Shown here in pieces: positions 10,680-22,161 of a stretch of DNA of 64,000 nucleotides. The notes under the pieces were generated by a model. The model made no database searches. It saw nothing but the letters and a program-made list of their open reading frames with translations, and was not told the DNA's origin. The stretch covers positions 49,734,001 to 49,798,000 of the forward strand of contig JAZBRS010000029.1 in assembly GCA_037176725.1 (NCBI GenBank), read 5' to 3'. The stretch's first letter is position 1. The number at the start of each line of letters is the position of its first letter. Source of the DNA: Posidonia oceanica. Lineage: Eukaryota > Streptophyta > Magnoliopsida > Alismatales > Posidoniaceae. The position numbers and the translations under genes were made by a program.

Positions 10680-10990
10680 GGTTTTAGGGCTTTAAGTTTA
10701 TTAGGGTCTTGATTAGGGTTTAGGGTTTAGTATGGTCTTGGGTTTTGATTGGATTAGGGTTTAGGGTTTTAGGGTTTTAGGGTTTAGATGTGGATTAAAG
10801 TTTAGTGTTGTAGGGTTTAGGGTTTAGGGTTTAGTGTGGGGTTTATGGTTTAGTGCTGTAGGGTTTAGGGTTTAGGGTTTAGATGTGGATTAAAGTTTGG
10901 GGTTTAGGTTAGGGTTTTGATGTGGATTAGAGTTTAGGATTTAGGATAGGGTTTTGATGTGGATTAGGGTTTAGGGTTTAATATGGTTGT
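10680..10990 (-). repeat. Telomere-like TTTAGGG-rich tract
   Basis: Short runs of two to three TTTAGGG units (near 10815 and 10862), mixed with 'ggattagggttt' variants, lie inside the U3 fragment. The other LTRs carry scattered 'aaccctaa' words at similar places. The tract is too degenerate to be a telomere. TTTAGGG is the usual plant telomere unit and AAACCCTAA a known plant promoter motif (telo-box). Confidence 0.7.
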
Positions 10991-11382
10991 GGAAAAGAGA
11001 GAAAGAAAGGAAGAAGGAAATAAAGAAAGAGAAGAATGGAGGAAAAGAGATTAAAGATTGAATAGCATGGGATAGGATAAAAATAAAATAAAATAAGGAT
11101 AAAATAGAGGGAAGAGAGGAGAATAAGGTGGGCCCATTGGAGAGGAAGAAAAGAGGAAAAAAGGAGAGGAAAAGAAGGACGATAAGGAGGAGAGAGAAAA
11201 GAATAATCAGGAGAGAGAAAAAGGATAATCAGGAGAGAGAAAAGGATAATCAGAAGAGAAAGTGACTTGGGTTTGGAGGGGGGTTTTGCGTGTGTGTGAC
11301 CTAGGGCTTCTAGGGTTTGACCTAGTATTTAACCTAGGGTTTTCTAAGGTTTTAAATGGGATTTTTGGAAGGTTCAGGGTTT

Positions 11383-11711
11383 GAGGTTTAAGGAGGGTTT
11401 GGGTTTGGTTTGAGGGTTTGGTTTTAGGGAATGATATTGGTCTTGGAATGGAAGAGGGTTTAGGGTTAAAGGAGGGTTTGGGTTTGGTTTGAGGGTTTGG
11501 TTTTAGGGAATGATATTGGTCTTGGAATGGGAGAGGGTTTAGGATTAAAGGAGGGTTTGGGTTTGGTTTGAGGGTTTTGTTTTAGGGAATGATATTGGTC
11601 TTGGAATGGGAGAGGGTTTAGGGTTAAAGGAGGGTTTGGGTTTGGTTTGATGGTTTGGTTTAGGGAATGATATTGGTCTTGGAATGGGAGAGGGTTTAGG
11701 GTTAAAGGAGG
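11383..11711 (-). repeat. 79-bp tandem repeat, about four copies
   Basis: The unit begins 'agggttaaaggagggtttgg' and contains 'gatattggtcttggaatggg'. Copies start near 11383, 11462, 11541, 11620 and 11698 (partial). The array ends exactly where orientation switches to plus-strand LTR sequence. The repetitive 85-codon minus ORF across it is a by-product. Confidence 0.9.
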
Positions 11712-13749
11712 GTGAGCTTCCATACCTCAGAACCAGCTTCCAGAGTGCTCCCAGAGTGCCCGGTCAACCCCTCTACACCCATACTTCCAGAGCTGAGACC
11801 ACCTCTGGGCTCGACACAGCGCAGCCGCTCCCTCACCGTCCAGAACGCACCGCGCCGATCCCAGGAGCACGCCGGACCCTTCACCAAGCTCTGCGACCAC
11901 TCCAGTCGAGCTCACCACTTCAGCCTTGTAGCTCCGGCGATCTCCACATCGTCAGCCCGTTCCAGATAGCATCTCAAGTACCTTCTTCATCCCGGAGGTT
12001 CGCCTGAACCTCCTCTTGCTTATCGGCCCTTCACATGCAGTTTTTGTCGCCTATGCGCGCTTCCAGAGGTCGCCGGACCTCTCTTCTTCCCCGGCGAGCA
12101 TGCCGACATGCTCGGAGCTCCGCCGCTCTGGTTTTCCTTCTGCATGTTATTGTAGCAACGCAATGTTTTTTATTTTCGTTTCATTTACATTACAGTAAAG
12201 TACGTTAGTTTCTTACATTTGCATGTTAGTCCTTTATTCATTTAAAATACTGTGCTTGTATATAGTTAGCTGTTTTATTTTTGTTTAAAATCCATGCCAT
12301 ATTGCTGTCTGACCCCTGATCTTCTGCCTATTTGCGTTTGGGTCCTCTGCTCTTAAGTTAACATGTGTTTATTAGGATTATTTGCAGCTTAGCCCTCAAT
12401 GTTTATTTTATCTGCAATTTCATCCTGCCTCAGTTGATATCTCGTTTAATTTTTCATTTAACTATATTGTATTAATGTAAAGTACTGCAACTTTGTTTAT
12501 TTGCTTTCCGATCCCTCTGAATGCTGTAGTTTTGGCCATTTGCATCCAGACCCCTGTGTTTACCATATTTGCATTTAGGTCCTCCACAGTTCATTTTTTA
12601 TTTAATTTTCTTTTCTTATCATATTGCATTGCATGAAACTTCTATAGTTTTCATTTATTGCATCTAAGTCCACAGTGCATGCCTCCTTCATTCTTTTTTC
12701 TCTTCTAAAACTGCAAAAAAGCCCCTGATCTTGTTTTATTTACATTTGGGTCCCTCTGTGTGGTGTTGTGTGTTTTCTTTTTCTATTCTTTTTGCAGTGA
12801 GGCCCATGACTTTGTTTTTATTGCACAGAGGTCCCCCCTTTTGTGTTTCTGTGTCTGTGTGAATTACTTTGGCTTTGCAGATCAGTCCCTAGGTTTCTTT
12901 TATTTGCAGATTGGTCCTCTTTCTTGTTTTACAGGAGATTTTGGTTTCTTTTTGGCCTTGCAGTTTAGCCCTGGGTTTTATTTTAATTACACTTAGGCCC
13001 TCTGTACATTAACTATGGCATGTTTGCTTTCTTTTTGGACTTGCTATTTGGTCCAGAAGTTCTTGTTATTTGCATCTAGGTCCTTCTGAGTTTCAATATA
13101 CCCCTCAGGTTTTCTGTTTTTCTTGCAGTTAGGCCCTTAGCTTTTTAAAAGCTTGCATGTACGTCCTTCCAATGCTTTGTGGTTTTCATGTGGTTTTCTT
13201 CTAGCTTTGCTTTCAAACTTAGAGCCTGTTTAGGTTGCACCCAAGTTTTTGAACATTGCTGTGGCTATGCATGCCTGTATTCTTTCTGGATTTGCTGTTT
13301 AGTCCTGGGTTTTCCAGAAAATTGCACATGGGTCCCTGGGACCATCTTTTGTGGTTTTTTAATGCTTCTTGGCTTTGTTTTTCCTGTCCAAGCTTCTCCA
13401 AAGTTGCATGAGGATCCCCTGTAGGTTTTCTTTTTGGGATTTGTGCCTGTTTGCTGGTTTTTTGCATCTTAGCCCATAAGTTTTCTGAAAATTGCATTTA
13501 GATCCTTTATTGACCAATTGCATGTTTGCTTTGTATTTTTGTTGCATCTGTCCCCTGTTGCCCTCACATATTGTTGCACTTGCACCCCTACATGCACTTA
13601 TCATGTTTGCACTGCATTTTTGCCATGTTTCGCACATAAGCCCCTGCACTTTTCCCTATTTGCACATAGGTCCTTTTCTTGCACTTTTACGTGCATTGCA
13701 CCCATACATCATTGCACTTAGCATCTTAGCACACTTTTGAGCACCTTTA

Positions 13750-13966
13750 GCTCCTATGCATGTGGGAGGCCCTGTTCTGCACACCCTTAGGACCTTTTTG
13801 CACTTAGATCCCTTCCTCTCCGTGGCCCTTGGGCCTTCTGCCTTGAAGCCTGGATATCTTCCGATCAGACCGTTGGATCTTCGCAATCAAGCTACCCGGA
13901 TCATCCTGGCAGAGCGGACTTCCTTGCTGGCCAAGATTATCTCAGATCAGGCCTCAGATCTCCAAG
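13750..13966 (+). promoter_or_regulatory. Conserved exon-like block in LTR B with 5' splice site
   Basis: It starts after acceptor-like ...CCTTTAG and ends TCCAAG|GTAAGTCC with GT at 13967-13968. The acceptor-like TTTGTTTGCAG ends at 16416, 185 bp before the gag ATG. The predicted intron is about 2450 bp and includes the LTR tail, PBS and leader. Confidence 0.5.
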
Positions 13967-14406
13967 GTAAGTCCTTCTGAATCATTGCATATCATTTGTT
14001 GCCTGTCATTTGCATTGCATGCATTGTTTTTCGCGCATGTAGAATAAGGCTTCCCCTCTTGCCTATCTACTCTACTTCCTCTTTTCGCATTTTCTTAGTG
14101 TCTTTGGGTTAAGTTTTCCCTCGGATTCACTACTAATCGTGGCCTTCTTCCCCCTTTTCCACGATCCGATTGCACAGCGAGCTTTGGGTAGCATGCGAGA
14201 CACATCGTGGGACGGTTTAGTGGGAAACAGTCACAGAATAGTGGTGATCCCTCCACTTGCTTCCTTTCCCCTTTGCAGGTCTTCACACCTGCATTGTGTG
14301 GTTCTTATCCAGTGTTTGTTTTTACACTCACATCGCTTGTCACTCCTTTGCATCCGGGCTGGTAGCCCTAACTGCCCGATTGACGCCCGTCATGTCGTCT
14401 AATCTT

Positions 14407-14640
14407 CCCCTTTGCTTGTCATACCCCTGCATTGCATGGCTTTTCCGATGTTTTGCTTTTACGTTTGCATCGTTTGTTTTTCGCCCGGATTTGCTTTCCC
14501 CTTTGCTTGTCAAACCCCTGCATTGCGTGGCTTTTCTGATGCTTTGCTTTTACACTTGCATCGCTTGTTTTCCGCTAGGATTTGCTTTCCCCTTTGCTTG
14601 TCGCACCCCTGCATTGTGTTGTTTTATCGGCATTTTGTTT
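14407..14640 (+). repeat. 91-bp tandem repeat in LTR B
   Basis: 'cccctttgcttgtc' recurs at 14407, 14498 and 14589, giving about 2.6 copies. It sits where LTRs A, C and D carry 30-bp repeats, so this part of the LTR is hypervariable. Confidence 0.85.
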
Positions 14641-15281
14641 TAATCGCTTGCATTTGCATTAGGGCAGTGATGCTTACTACCTGGAGTTCTCACGAAACAG
14701 GGTTCACCCGGTTCGGAACATAGACAGCGCTGCTGAGCACTTAGATAGCACGTTTAATTCCTTGCACGCATTTCAACACTTAGAGCACACATTTGAGCAT
14801 CTACTTAGGCATCCATGGCACTTAGGCATTCAAAGCATGCATTTCCCCTCAAAAGCGATCGTAAGCCTAGAAAGACCACTTCTTGGGCGTGTCGGGGGTG
14901 TCTAACACCTTCCCCGTATGTAACAGGAGTCATTACCCTTTCTCTGGCCCGTAATGACCCTTTTTCCCTCGTCCTTGGCACGAGACATCCTCTTTGCATA
15001 GCATTTGTATTGAATTGCATCTTCTTGTGTGGTTTTGCATGTTTTTCATGCATTTCCCCGGTTTTCCTTGTCTCCCGACTTAATAGACATGGTGGCCACT
15101 CCCTTTTGTCTTTCCTTTCTTTTTCTTCTTCCCTTTGGCTTTTTGCCTCTATTTTCGGTGTTTTGAGTCGAGTTTCCTCCTCGGATCACCCGCTAATAGT
15201 GAACCTGGTTTTCCCGATCGATGCATGCGAGCTTTGACAGCGTCCACGAACGATCGCGGAAGCTCCACGGGATCGCTACAG

Positions 15282-15299
15282 TGGCGACTCCGCTGGGGA
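15282..15299 (+). other. Primer binding site, element B
   Basis: TGGCGACTCCGCTGGGGA, one base after the LTR end GCTACA, is identical to the PBS of A and D. Confidence 0.9.
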
Positions 15300-16600
15300 T
15301 ACTAGACTCCGACTTTCGTTTTTTCGGCTTCTACGCCGCTTGGGTTTTGCATTCTTTGCTTGCCTTGTGCCTTTGCCTTGCCTATTTGCTTGCTCGCCCG
15401 TCTTGATTCCTCGCAAGTCACACAGCGGTGACTTTGCGACTCTGGCTCTCCTCCTTGGCTTTCTGCTTGCTTTGTTTTTGCTTGCCTTACCTGTTTACAT
15501 GCTTTATTGCCTGCTTTGCCTTCACAGGCTCTATTGCTTACCTGTCTTTACTTATTTACCAGCTGGCTTATCGTTATTTTATTTTCTCGCATAATGCATG
15601 TCTAAATACTTGTTTGGCACCTATACATGCCTTTTGATTGGTAATTGCTTTGTTTTACACCCTTGCTATGCCACTGCACACGCACATGCCCTGCATACCA
15701 TGCCTTTTGACATGCTAAGTGTTTCTTTCCACTATCATGTCCACATACACTTAGCACATAACATGACCATGCTTTTTGAAGTGTTGTGTGTTGCTTGCTT
15801 GCCATGATTGGGTGTTTTCTTCCCCTTTCACTTTAGGATTAAGAACAACTAGAGACATGTTGCTCCCCTTCCCTTGGCAAATAAAAACAGCAAGTAAAAG
15901 TCACATCTAGGATCTACTAGAGACGTCAACACACCTCCACCCCCTGGGTTAATAAAACACTCAAGATTAAAAAACTTTAATCATTTTGCATGAAGCATCA
16001 TATAGGACATGCATCTCTTCATCCCTGAGTCTACCTATTAGTTTGAGAAGGACGGTCCCGGTCTCTTGTTCAGCTACTTTGGCACAGAGCAAGTCGATCA
16101 GTCTGTCCCCCCTTGTCAAAGGTCATGTCGGTGTTGCTAGCGAGTACAACCCATGCTTAGGCAGGGTCAAGGCCACTACTGCACCACTCGTCATACCTGA
16201 GCTCTGGGCTAGGGTCTAGACGGGAGCCTTACTTTCTGACTGAGTCGGTGACCTGCACACTTGTGAGTCCGAAGTACACAAGTTACTAGGACACACTAGA
16301 TTGGTGAGAGAGAGCATGTTAGATAGCATACCATCTGCATGATTGCATTCATACCACCAACTAAACATTTGCTTTTTTTTCCTTCAAGTTCTGACACCTG
16401 TTTGCTTTGTTTGCAGTAGAGATCAGTGAGCGAGTTCCCTTGTCGGGGCTTGAGTGCTTCGCTTTATTGACGCCTCTATTGCGTCTCCTGTTTTCGACCC
16501 TCCCTTTCCTGAGTTATTCGCCTTCACGAATATAGCTCCTCCTAGGCATCCTTCTTCACCTTTCCGTCGCAGCCCTATTCTTACCCTCTCTCGGTCAGCC
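15300..16600 (+). other. Untranslated leader, element B
   Basis: The leader is 1.3 kb. Block 16032-16226 matches the leaders of A and D. Acceptor-like TTTGTTTGCAG ends at 16416. The frame of gag is open upstream from 16454, but it has no ATG before 16601 and an in-frame TGA at 16451, so I start gag at 16601. Confidence 0.7.
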
Positions 16601-19339
16601 ATGGCCCAGCGCACTCTTGAGCCTTTGCTCACTCCTATTGTTCCGGAGGAGACTTCTATTTCAGCTCCTCCGACTCTTGTTTCCATTCCTCCTGTGCCCT
16701 CAGTGACACCAGGGTTTCCCCCTCTGTCACCTAGGGCACCCCAGCACCCTGTGGGACAGTGGCAGACTGACACTACTCTGGACCCGATCACCGATCCCAT
16801 CTTGGTGACCTATGCTCGCGCTTTGGAGGCACCTCTACCCCCTCCTTCCCTGGGTATTGTCACTTCTGATGCCCACCCTACTACGGTGACTTCTGCCTTA
16901 GGATCTTATCCTCCTGGACAGTCTGAGTCCTCCCCATCTGGTCCCTCGTCGGCGCTGCAATTTAGCATTCCCACTGTTGGGACCCCTGAAGAGTGGTACC
17001 AACGCTTGGCGGAGCTTGCCCAGATCTTTCAAGGCCTGGCTCTGTCTGCCTGCCCTCCTCCAGCTCCTTCTGCACCTGAGGTCCTTCTGCATTCTGTTCC
17101 TGCTCTCCAGGCATTCCCTGCTGCCCTGCTGCCCCGGCCATCACCCCAGCTGCTCTCTACTCCGGTGATAGGGGCGCAGCCTCCCCCTTCTGCACACACT
17201 TCATTCACCGCACAGCATGCACCTCCACCACCTGGTGGCTAGCCCCTCGAGCTGGTTCGAGCATAGCACTTCTCTAGCCCGCTGCCTGGCACCGTGCCAC
17301 TGCAGCAGCTGTTGCTCCCACGATCTCCACAATTCATTACACAGCATCCTGCATACCCCCATCTAGTGCATCAGCAATTCCCCCCTGCATACTTTGCACC
17401 ACCCACAGCACCCATTGCACATCTGCATGGATACGCCGGCCATCTTGTTGCTTCACCAGGCGACGCGATGGTGGATCCGGAGGAGCACCTCGGTGCGACC
17501 CATACGGCGTATGTAGTCCCTACCCCTGCTATCCCATCTCCTTTGGCAGCAACTCCAGGATCCAACGACAATAGGTTCGCCGTTCTAGAGAAAGCACTTC
17601 GACAAGTGCAGGGCATGGACTTCCACTCCTACCAGTTCCAGGACCTCAGTTGCTTTCTAGAGGCGGTACTCCCATCGAAATTCAAGATCCCAGCATTTGA
17701 CAAGTACAATGGTAGGGGCTGCCCCATCGCCCATTTGAAGGCGTATTGCGGAGACTTGGCTAAGCTTCAGGCTGATGATAGGTTGTTGATCCGCCTGTTT
17801 GAAAAGAGTCTGAATGGCCCGACCCTCAAGTGGTTCACGTCACTTGATATGGCCACCATCAAGACTTGGAACGACCTGGGCAGTGCGTTCCTGGAACAGT
17901 ATTCCATCAATCTTGACCTGGTCCCTAAGCGCGAGGACATCGTCGCTCTCAAGTAGAGGAACAAAGAGCCATTCGGGGAGTACGTCGGCTGTTGGCACGC
18001 CCTAGCTACACAAGTTCGTGATAGACCCTCTGACGAGGAGTCTATCGAGATTATCATTTGGGGCATGCAACCATCCACTGGGGCTCTGCTTGCCATTCAG
18101 GCTGTCACTAGTTTTGCATCTCTAATTCGGGTCGGCACACGCGTGGAGAGCACCCTTCTGAGCGGCAATTTCCCAGCGCTCTCCGTCTTCGCCAAGCAAG
18201 CCACATCCCCCAGCAGCGGTGGTAGCAGCAGCAACACCAACAACAACGGCAGCGGCAACAACAACAACCCTAGGAGGAGGGATCCCCTGCGGCCCACAGT
18301 TGCTTACGTCGACTCTCCTGCCACTCCTGTCCACATGGTAGCTCCGCCTAGCCCGAATCAGGTAGTGTATGCACCCACACCTAGTGCACCTCACACACCA
18401 TAGATCACCACCACCGCCCGACCAATCTACTCAACCCCACCGGTTCGGCAAGGACAACACCAAGGGCAGAGACGGCCCCACCCTCAGCGCAACTACACTC
18501 AGCTAGTAGAGCCGTTGAGCGCCGTCCTTCCCAAGGTCGCGTCACTCCTCACGCTCCCCGAAATCCGCCCACCACCGAATCCTCTTCCGAGGTGGTATAG
18601 GACGGATCACTTCTGCAATTTTCATTGAGTAGTCAGGCACTCGACGAACAATTGCTTCACTCTGTGGGGAGTCGTGCAGGACCTAATGGACCGAAAGGTC
18701 ATCAGTATCAACACTCAGGAGGCAGCATCTTCTTCCACCCCTCCACTGGCATCCTCCTCTGCATTAGGAACAGCTCCCTCTAATCCAAGCATCGTCCACC
18801 AGCCTCTGCCTGAGCATTCTGGCCTAGGAGGCGTGGGGACTTCAGGTGTGCATTCTCTCTTTCCATCTGGGCCTGCTATGTCTATGGTGGACCCTTTTGA
18901 TCTGATTCAAGATCTTTCTGTGCCCATCTCTTCCTCTCTCTATCTTGCGGCACTTGCCAGCTCCGAGTCGGGGATTCACATGATCCGACTGGACACCAAG
19001 CCGGAGCGTACTACCGCGAGGCCCTCCATACAACCAGAGGCTCAACCCCCCATTTGCCTGTAGACCAGACCCCAGCCAGAACCAGCACAGCCTCCCCAGC
19101 TACAACCTTTGCCTGCCCACCAACCGGCAAATATCTCGGCAACCCCTCTCGACCTCGCAACTCGTGTTCCCCTGGTTATTAACCTAACTAGGGATACCCA
19201 CCGCGTTCATTATGACTATGCCTCAGAAATGTGTGCAGATGTCACACGGTCGGGGAGGGTCTACAGACCTGCCGCCCCAGTAACCAAACCTGTAGCCTCA
19301 ATAGCCAGGCCCAACCCCCTGAACCTACTTCGCTTGTAA
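16601..19339 (+). pseudogene. gag pseudogene, element B
   Basis: The start ATG 16601 (MAQRTLEP) aligns with MAQYVSEP in D. The N-terminal part is Pro-rich. The gag core (about 17560-18190) has KYNGRGCP, LKWFTSLDMA, KTWNDL, EPFGEYVG and LLSGNFPALS. The zinc-knuckle region near 18611-18650 reads CNFH, then a stop, then HSTNNC, following C-X2-H-X4-H-X4-C. The C-terminal part carries VTRSGRVYRP. In-frame stops: 17240, 17264, 17954, 18401, 18626, 19061 and 19337. Those at 17240, 17264, 17954 and 18401 fall where relatives have Gln. The frame shifts between about 19290 and 19340. Gag would form the cytoplasmic particle; this copy cannot be made whole. Confidence 0.85.
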
Positions 19340-22161
19340 ACCAACCACCGGCAGACCCATCCCCACCTGTGAGCCAACCTCCAGTAAGCCAATCCCCTGA
19401 TCCGCCCTCTGCAGAACCTACCACCAAAACCACTATCACTGCCACCAAAAAAGACCAGCCTTCAGTTGACATATTAGCCCAGCTGAAAAAAGTCAAGGAT
19501 GACATATCCATCTGGGACCTGATCCATTCTTCCCGCGAACACCGAGAGGCTTTTCTCCACGTGTTCCAAGCCGCCCATGTGTCCCAAACCATCGAGCCTT
19601 CAACTCTGGAAAATATGGTAGGCATGATCGTGGAGCCGCAGGTCATCTCTTTCTCAAGCGATGAACTGGCTCCGACAGGGACTAACCATAATCAACCCCT
19701 GTTCATCACAGTGTAGTTCAAAAGGTTCCGCATTCCCCTCTCGCTGGTCGATAATGGGTCAGGCCTTAACGTCTGTCCCCTACGCACAGCATTGAAGCTC
19801 GGATTCAAAGCCGAGGATATCACGCCTGCTGTGAAGGGAATGACCTCTTTTGACAATACGCACCATGATTCTATGGGGATCCTGGTTATTCCTCTTACCA
19901 TTGGCCCGGTCGAGTTCGATGTTGAGTTCTATGTCGTCGACTTGGAGCCTTCTTTTAATCTTCTGCTTGGGCGCCCTTGGCTGCACAAGCATCAGGTGAT
20001 CCCCTCGACCCTCCACCGAATGATCAAGTTTCGCTACAACGACGATGTTATCGTTGTAATGGCGAAAAAATTTGACAAGGAACTGGTCGAGGTGGTCTCT
20101 TCTATATCTCGTCCAACTGTCCAATTTGATCCTAAGCCGACGGATACCCTGTACCGTGTTAACCGGTTTGAGCTGGTTAACTTTATTCCTCTTCTTGAGC
20201 GTGTCAGCTCTCTGGCCGTTCATTGTAACCCTGCCAGGATGGTCAAAAACATTTGCCGCAGGTGGGGCTATGAGAAGGGAATGCCACTTGGGTGTCACGG
20301 TCAAGGGATCGCTGAGCCGGTTACTACCAAGGAGCGCGAAAAGTTCCAACGCCTAGGATATGAGTGGCAACCCTGCGATGGTGAGCGCTTGCATTTAGGG
20401 AAGCGGAGGCTCATGATCCCTTGGGACTTCACTAACTTCGTCAGTGTAGGTATTCTCGACCCGAACACAAGCCCAGCAACAACCCAGCCAGCACCATGCC
20501 AGAGCCCCCCATTGCCGACAGAGGAGTGGGTTTGCATAGAAGATTGTTATTCTGATGAAGAGCAACCTGGCACGGTTATTCCAGCACAGTCCAAGGAAGA
20601 AGCCCAGATCAGCCCTATAATCTCCCGATCAGTCTGCCTGGCCCTCCCTTATCCTGATACAGTGGCAGATTCAGCAAAGTCTGTGTCAGAGATGACAGTT
20701 TCTTCTTCTGCAGCTTCACTAGTGCCTATGATAGCCATTTTAGCAGCTCCAGGATCAGGAGTACCTCTGCAGGCACCAGCCACTTATCCACTCGCGGCCG
20801 CAGCCACACCAGTACTGAAGTTACCTTTTCTGGGGGTGTAATTAGTCAATTCAGGCGACGGCATGACTCAGCCCGCCTCATCAGTAGCTCCACCAGCAAA
20901 GTAGGCGGCACCATCAGCCACACCGCTGTCAGCTTCAGCAGATCTAACATTGTGGAAGACCCCCGCCGCTACTACAGAGAAATAACCACCATCACACATG
21001 GTTGCCGGTGCTTCATCCCTCAGAGCAACCGTCCAGCTATTGGATCATCAGAAGAGCGCCTTTGCATCCCCTCCATCCATAGCACTGTCCCTGTCAGCGC
21101 CGCTGTCGGTGGCATCCCTGACCAGCCTGTTCGCATCTCTGATCCCCCCAATGCTGCAACCAGTCGTGCCAGGAGGTTAGCCAGCCATCCAACTAGTAAC
21201 AGAGTAGTTACCCAGGCTGGTGATATGTCTGGAAGCCAGAGCAGGCCCCGTGGGTGTAGGAATCGCCAAGCAGGACTCTGAAGAGGTCACTTGTGCCTAT
21301 TATGTCGACACGCCCTTCGAAGACGAGGAAGGTGCGACTGCAGAAACCCAAGTGGCTAACAAGCTTGAAGACTTGAATTTGCTCTTCTAGGAACAACTCG
21401 CGGTGTTCGCTGAAGACGCTGCCGAGCATCATACGCTGAAGAAAGGGAAAGCCATGGCCACGGATCCCTCCCAGCCGCAAGACCGTTCCTCAATCATGGT
21501 CTTGGAAGAAGAACTGGAGGCAGCACCCACTAGGCTAGACGAGTTAATCGCTTCACAACTTGAAGGCATGTCTAGGTGGTTTGTGCAGCGCATGCCCCGC
21601 ACAAGCGGCGCATCTGGCGATAGTACACAGATTCGTCGCCTAGAAAACAGTTGCCCATCTCCAGCACTCCCCGCAAGCACATCTGAAAACACTGAGGATG
21701 AAGCAATACAGACAGCAGCAGTAACAGACAGAGTAATCCCAGCATTCCAGATAGTCCCAGCAGTGACAGTGGTGCCAGAGCCGTCAGAACAGACAGAGCA
21801 GCCAGATCAGTCAGCGGGACCAGGGGCCACTGAAGCAGACGTCACCCACCGAGCCCACAGAAATACTCGGGTGAGTGTGACCATCCTGAGGCGTTATCAG
21901 GATCAAGAGGCAGAACATGTCCACTCCTTTGACATTACAGACCCCACATTCGAGAAGGAGATCCTCTCAGAACTCATTGCATATGAGGAGGAGGGTGATA
22001 CAGGCGTAGATGAGAATGATGAACCGTCGCCTGCATTCCAGCCTTATGATGACGACCTAGAAGGGCCCAACCTCCATGTCGAGGAAGAAATGGAGGCTAT
22101 CAATGTTGGCATAGCTGAAGATGTCAAAGAAGTCCGCATCAGCGCCCTACTGCCGCCCTAG
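19340..22161 (+). pseudogene. Protease and linker region of pol, element B
   Basis: The conserved SIWDLIHSSREHREAF box (about 19505-19550) precedes the protease. Its active-site motif is LVDNGSGLNVCP (19744 onward), then FNLLLGRPWLHKH (19950-19990), the flap and C-terminal part of a retropepsin. The site reads DNGS rather than DTG/DSG, as in D and C and, to my knowledge, in many plant Tat polyproteins. A G-patch-like stretch (WGYEKGMPLG...GQGIAEP) lies near 20260-20320. A Ser/Ala/Pro-rich linker follows, then an acidic segment (FEKEILSELIAYEEE, near 21950). Stops: 19714, 20839, 20902, 21388 and 22159. The protease would cut the polyprotein. Confidence 0.8.

Larger units (their letters stand above)
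10300..11711 (-). mobile_element. Minus-strand LTR fragment, part 2 (U3 portion)
   Basis: On the plus strand the order is T/G-rich (10310-10680), TTTAGGG-like repeats, an A/G-rich tract, 'gtgggccca' (11131), 'gataatcaggagagaga' repeats (11180-11265), then 'cttggaatggga' tandem repeats. The same order occurs in the minus-strand LTR of D (46400-47860), and inverted in LTRs A and C. It continues the fragment at 1-1122. The LTR terminus TGTTGACA is missing where it meets 11712. Confidence 0.8.
11712..15280 (+). repeat. 5'-truncated LTR of element B
   Basis: The U3 is missing. The sequence starts inside the GC-rich exon-like region (11712-12150), passes through a long T-rich region with repeated 'gcattta.gtcc' motifs (12160-13700), the conserved block 13750-13966, a 91-bp repeat zone, the conserved segment 14667-14950 and the terminal '...gatcgctaca'. 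It abuts an inverted U3 fragment at 11711/11712. Open frames in it have no recognisable protein content. Confidence 0.85.

Noticed and set aside
10680..10990. A chromosome end or true interstitial telomere
   Set aside because: Only two to three perfect TTTAGGG units occur at a time, mixed with variants, inside an LTR fragment; other LTRs have related words.
16454..16600. An N-terminal Gag extension upstream of the ATG in B and D
   Set aside because: The frame is open and the DNA is similar, but neither copy has an ATG there and stops lie just upstream (16451; about 62758), so it is probably 5' UTR.
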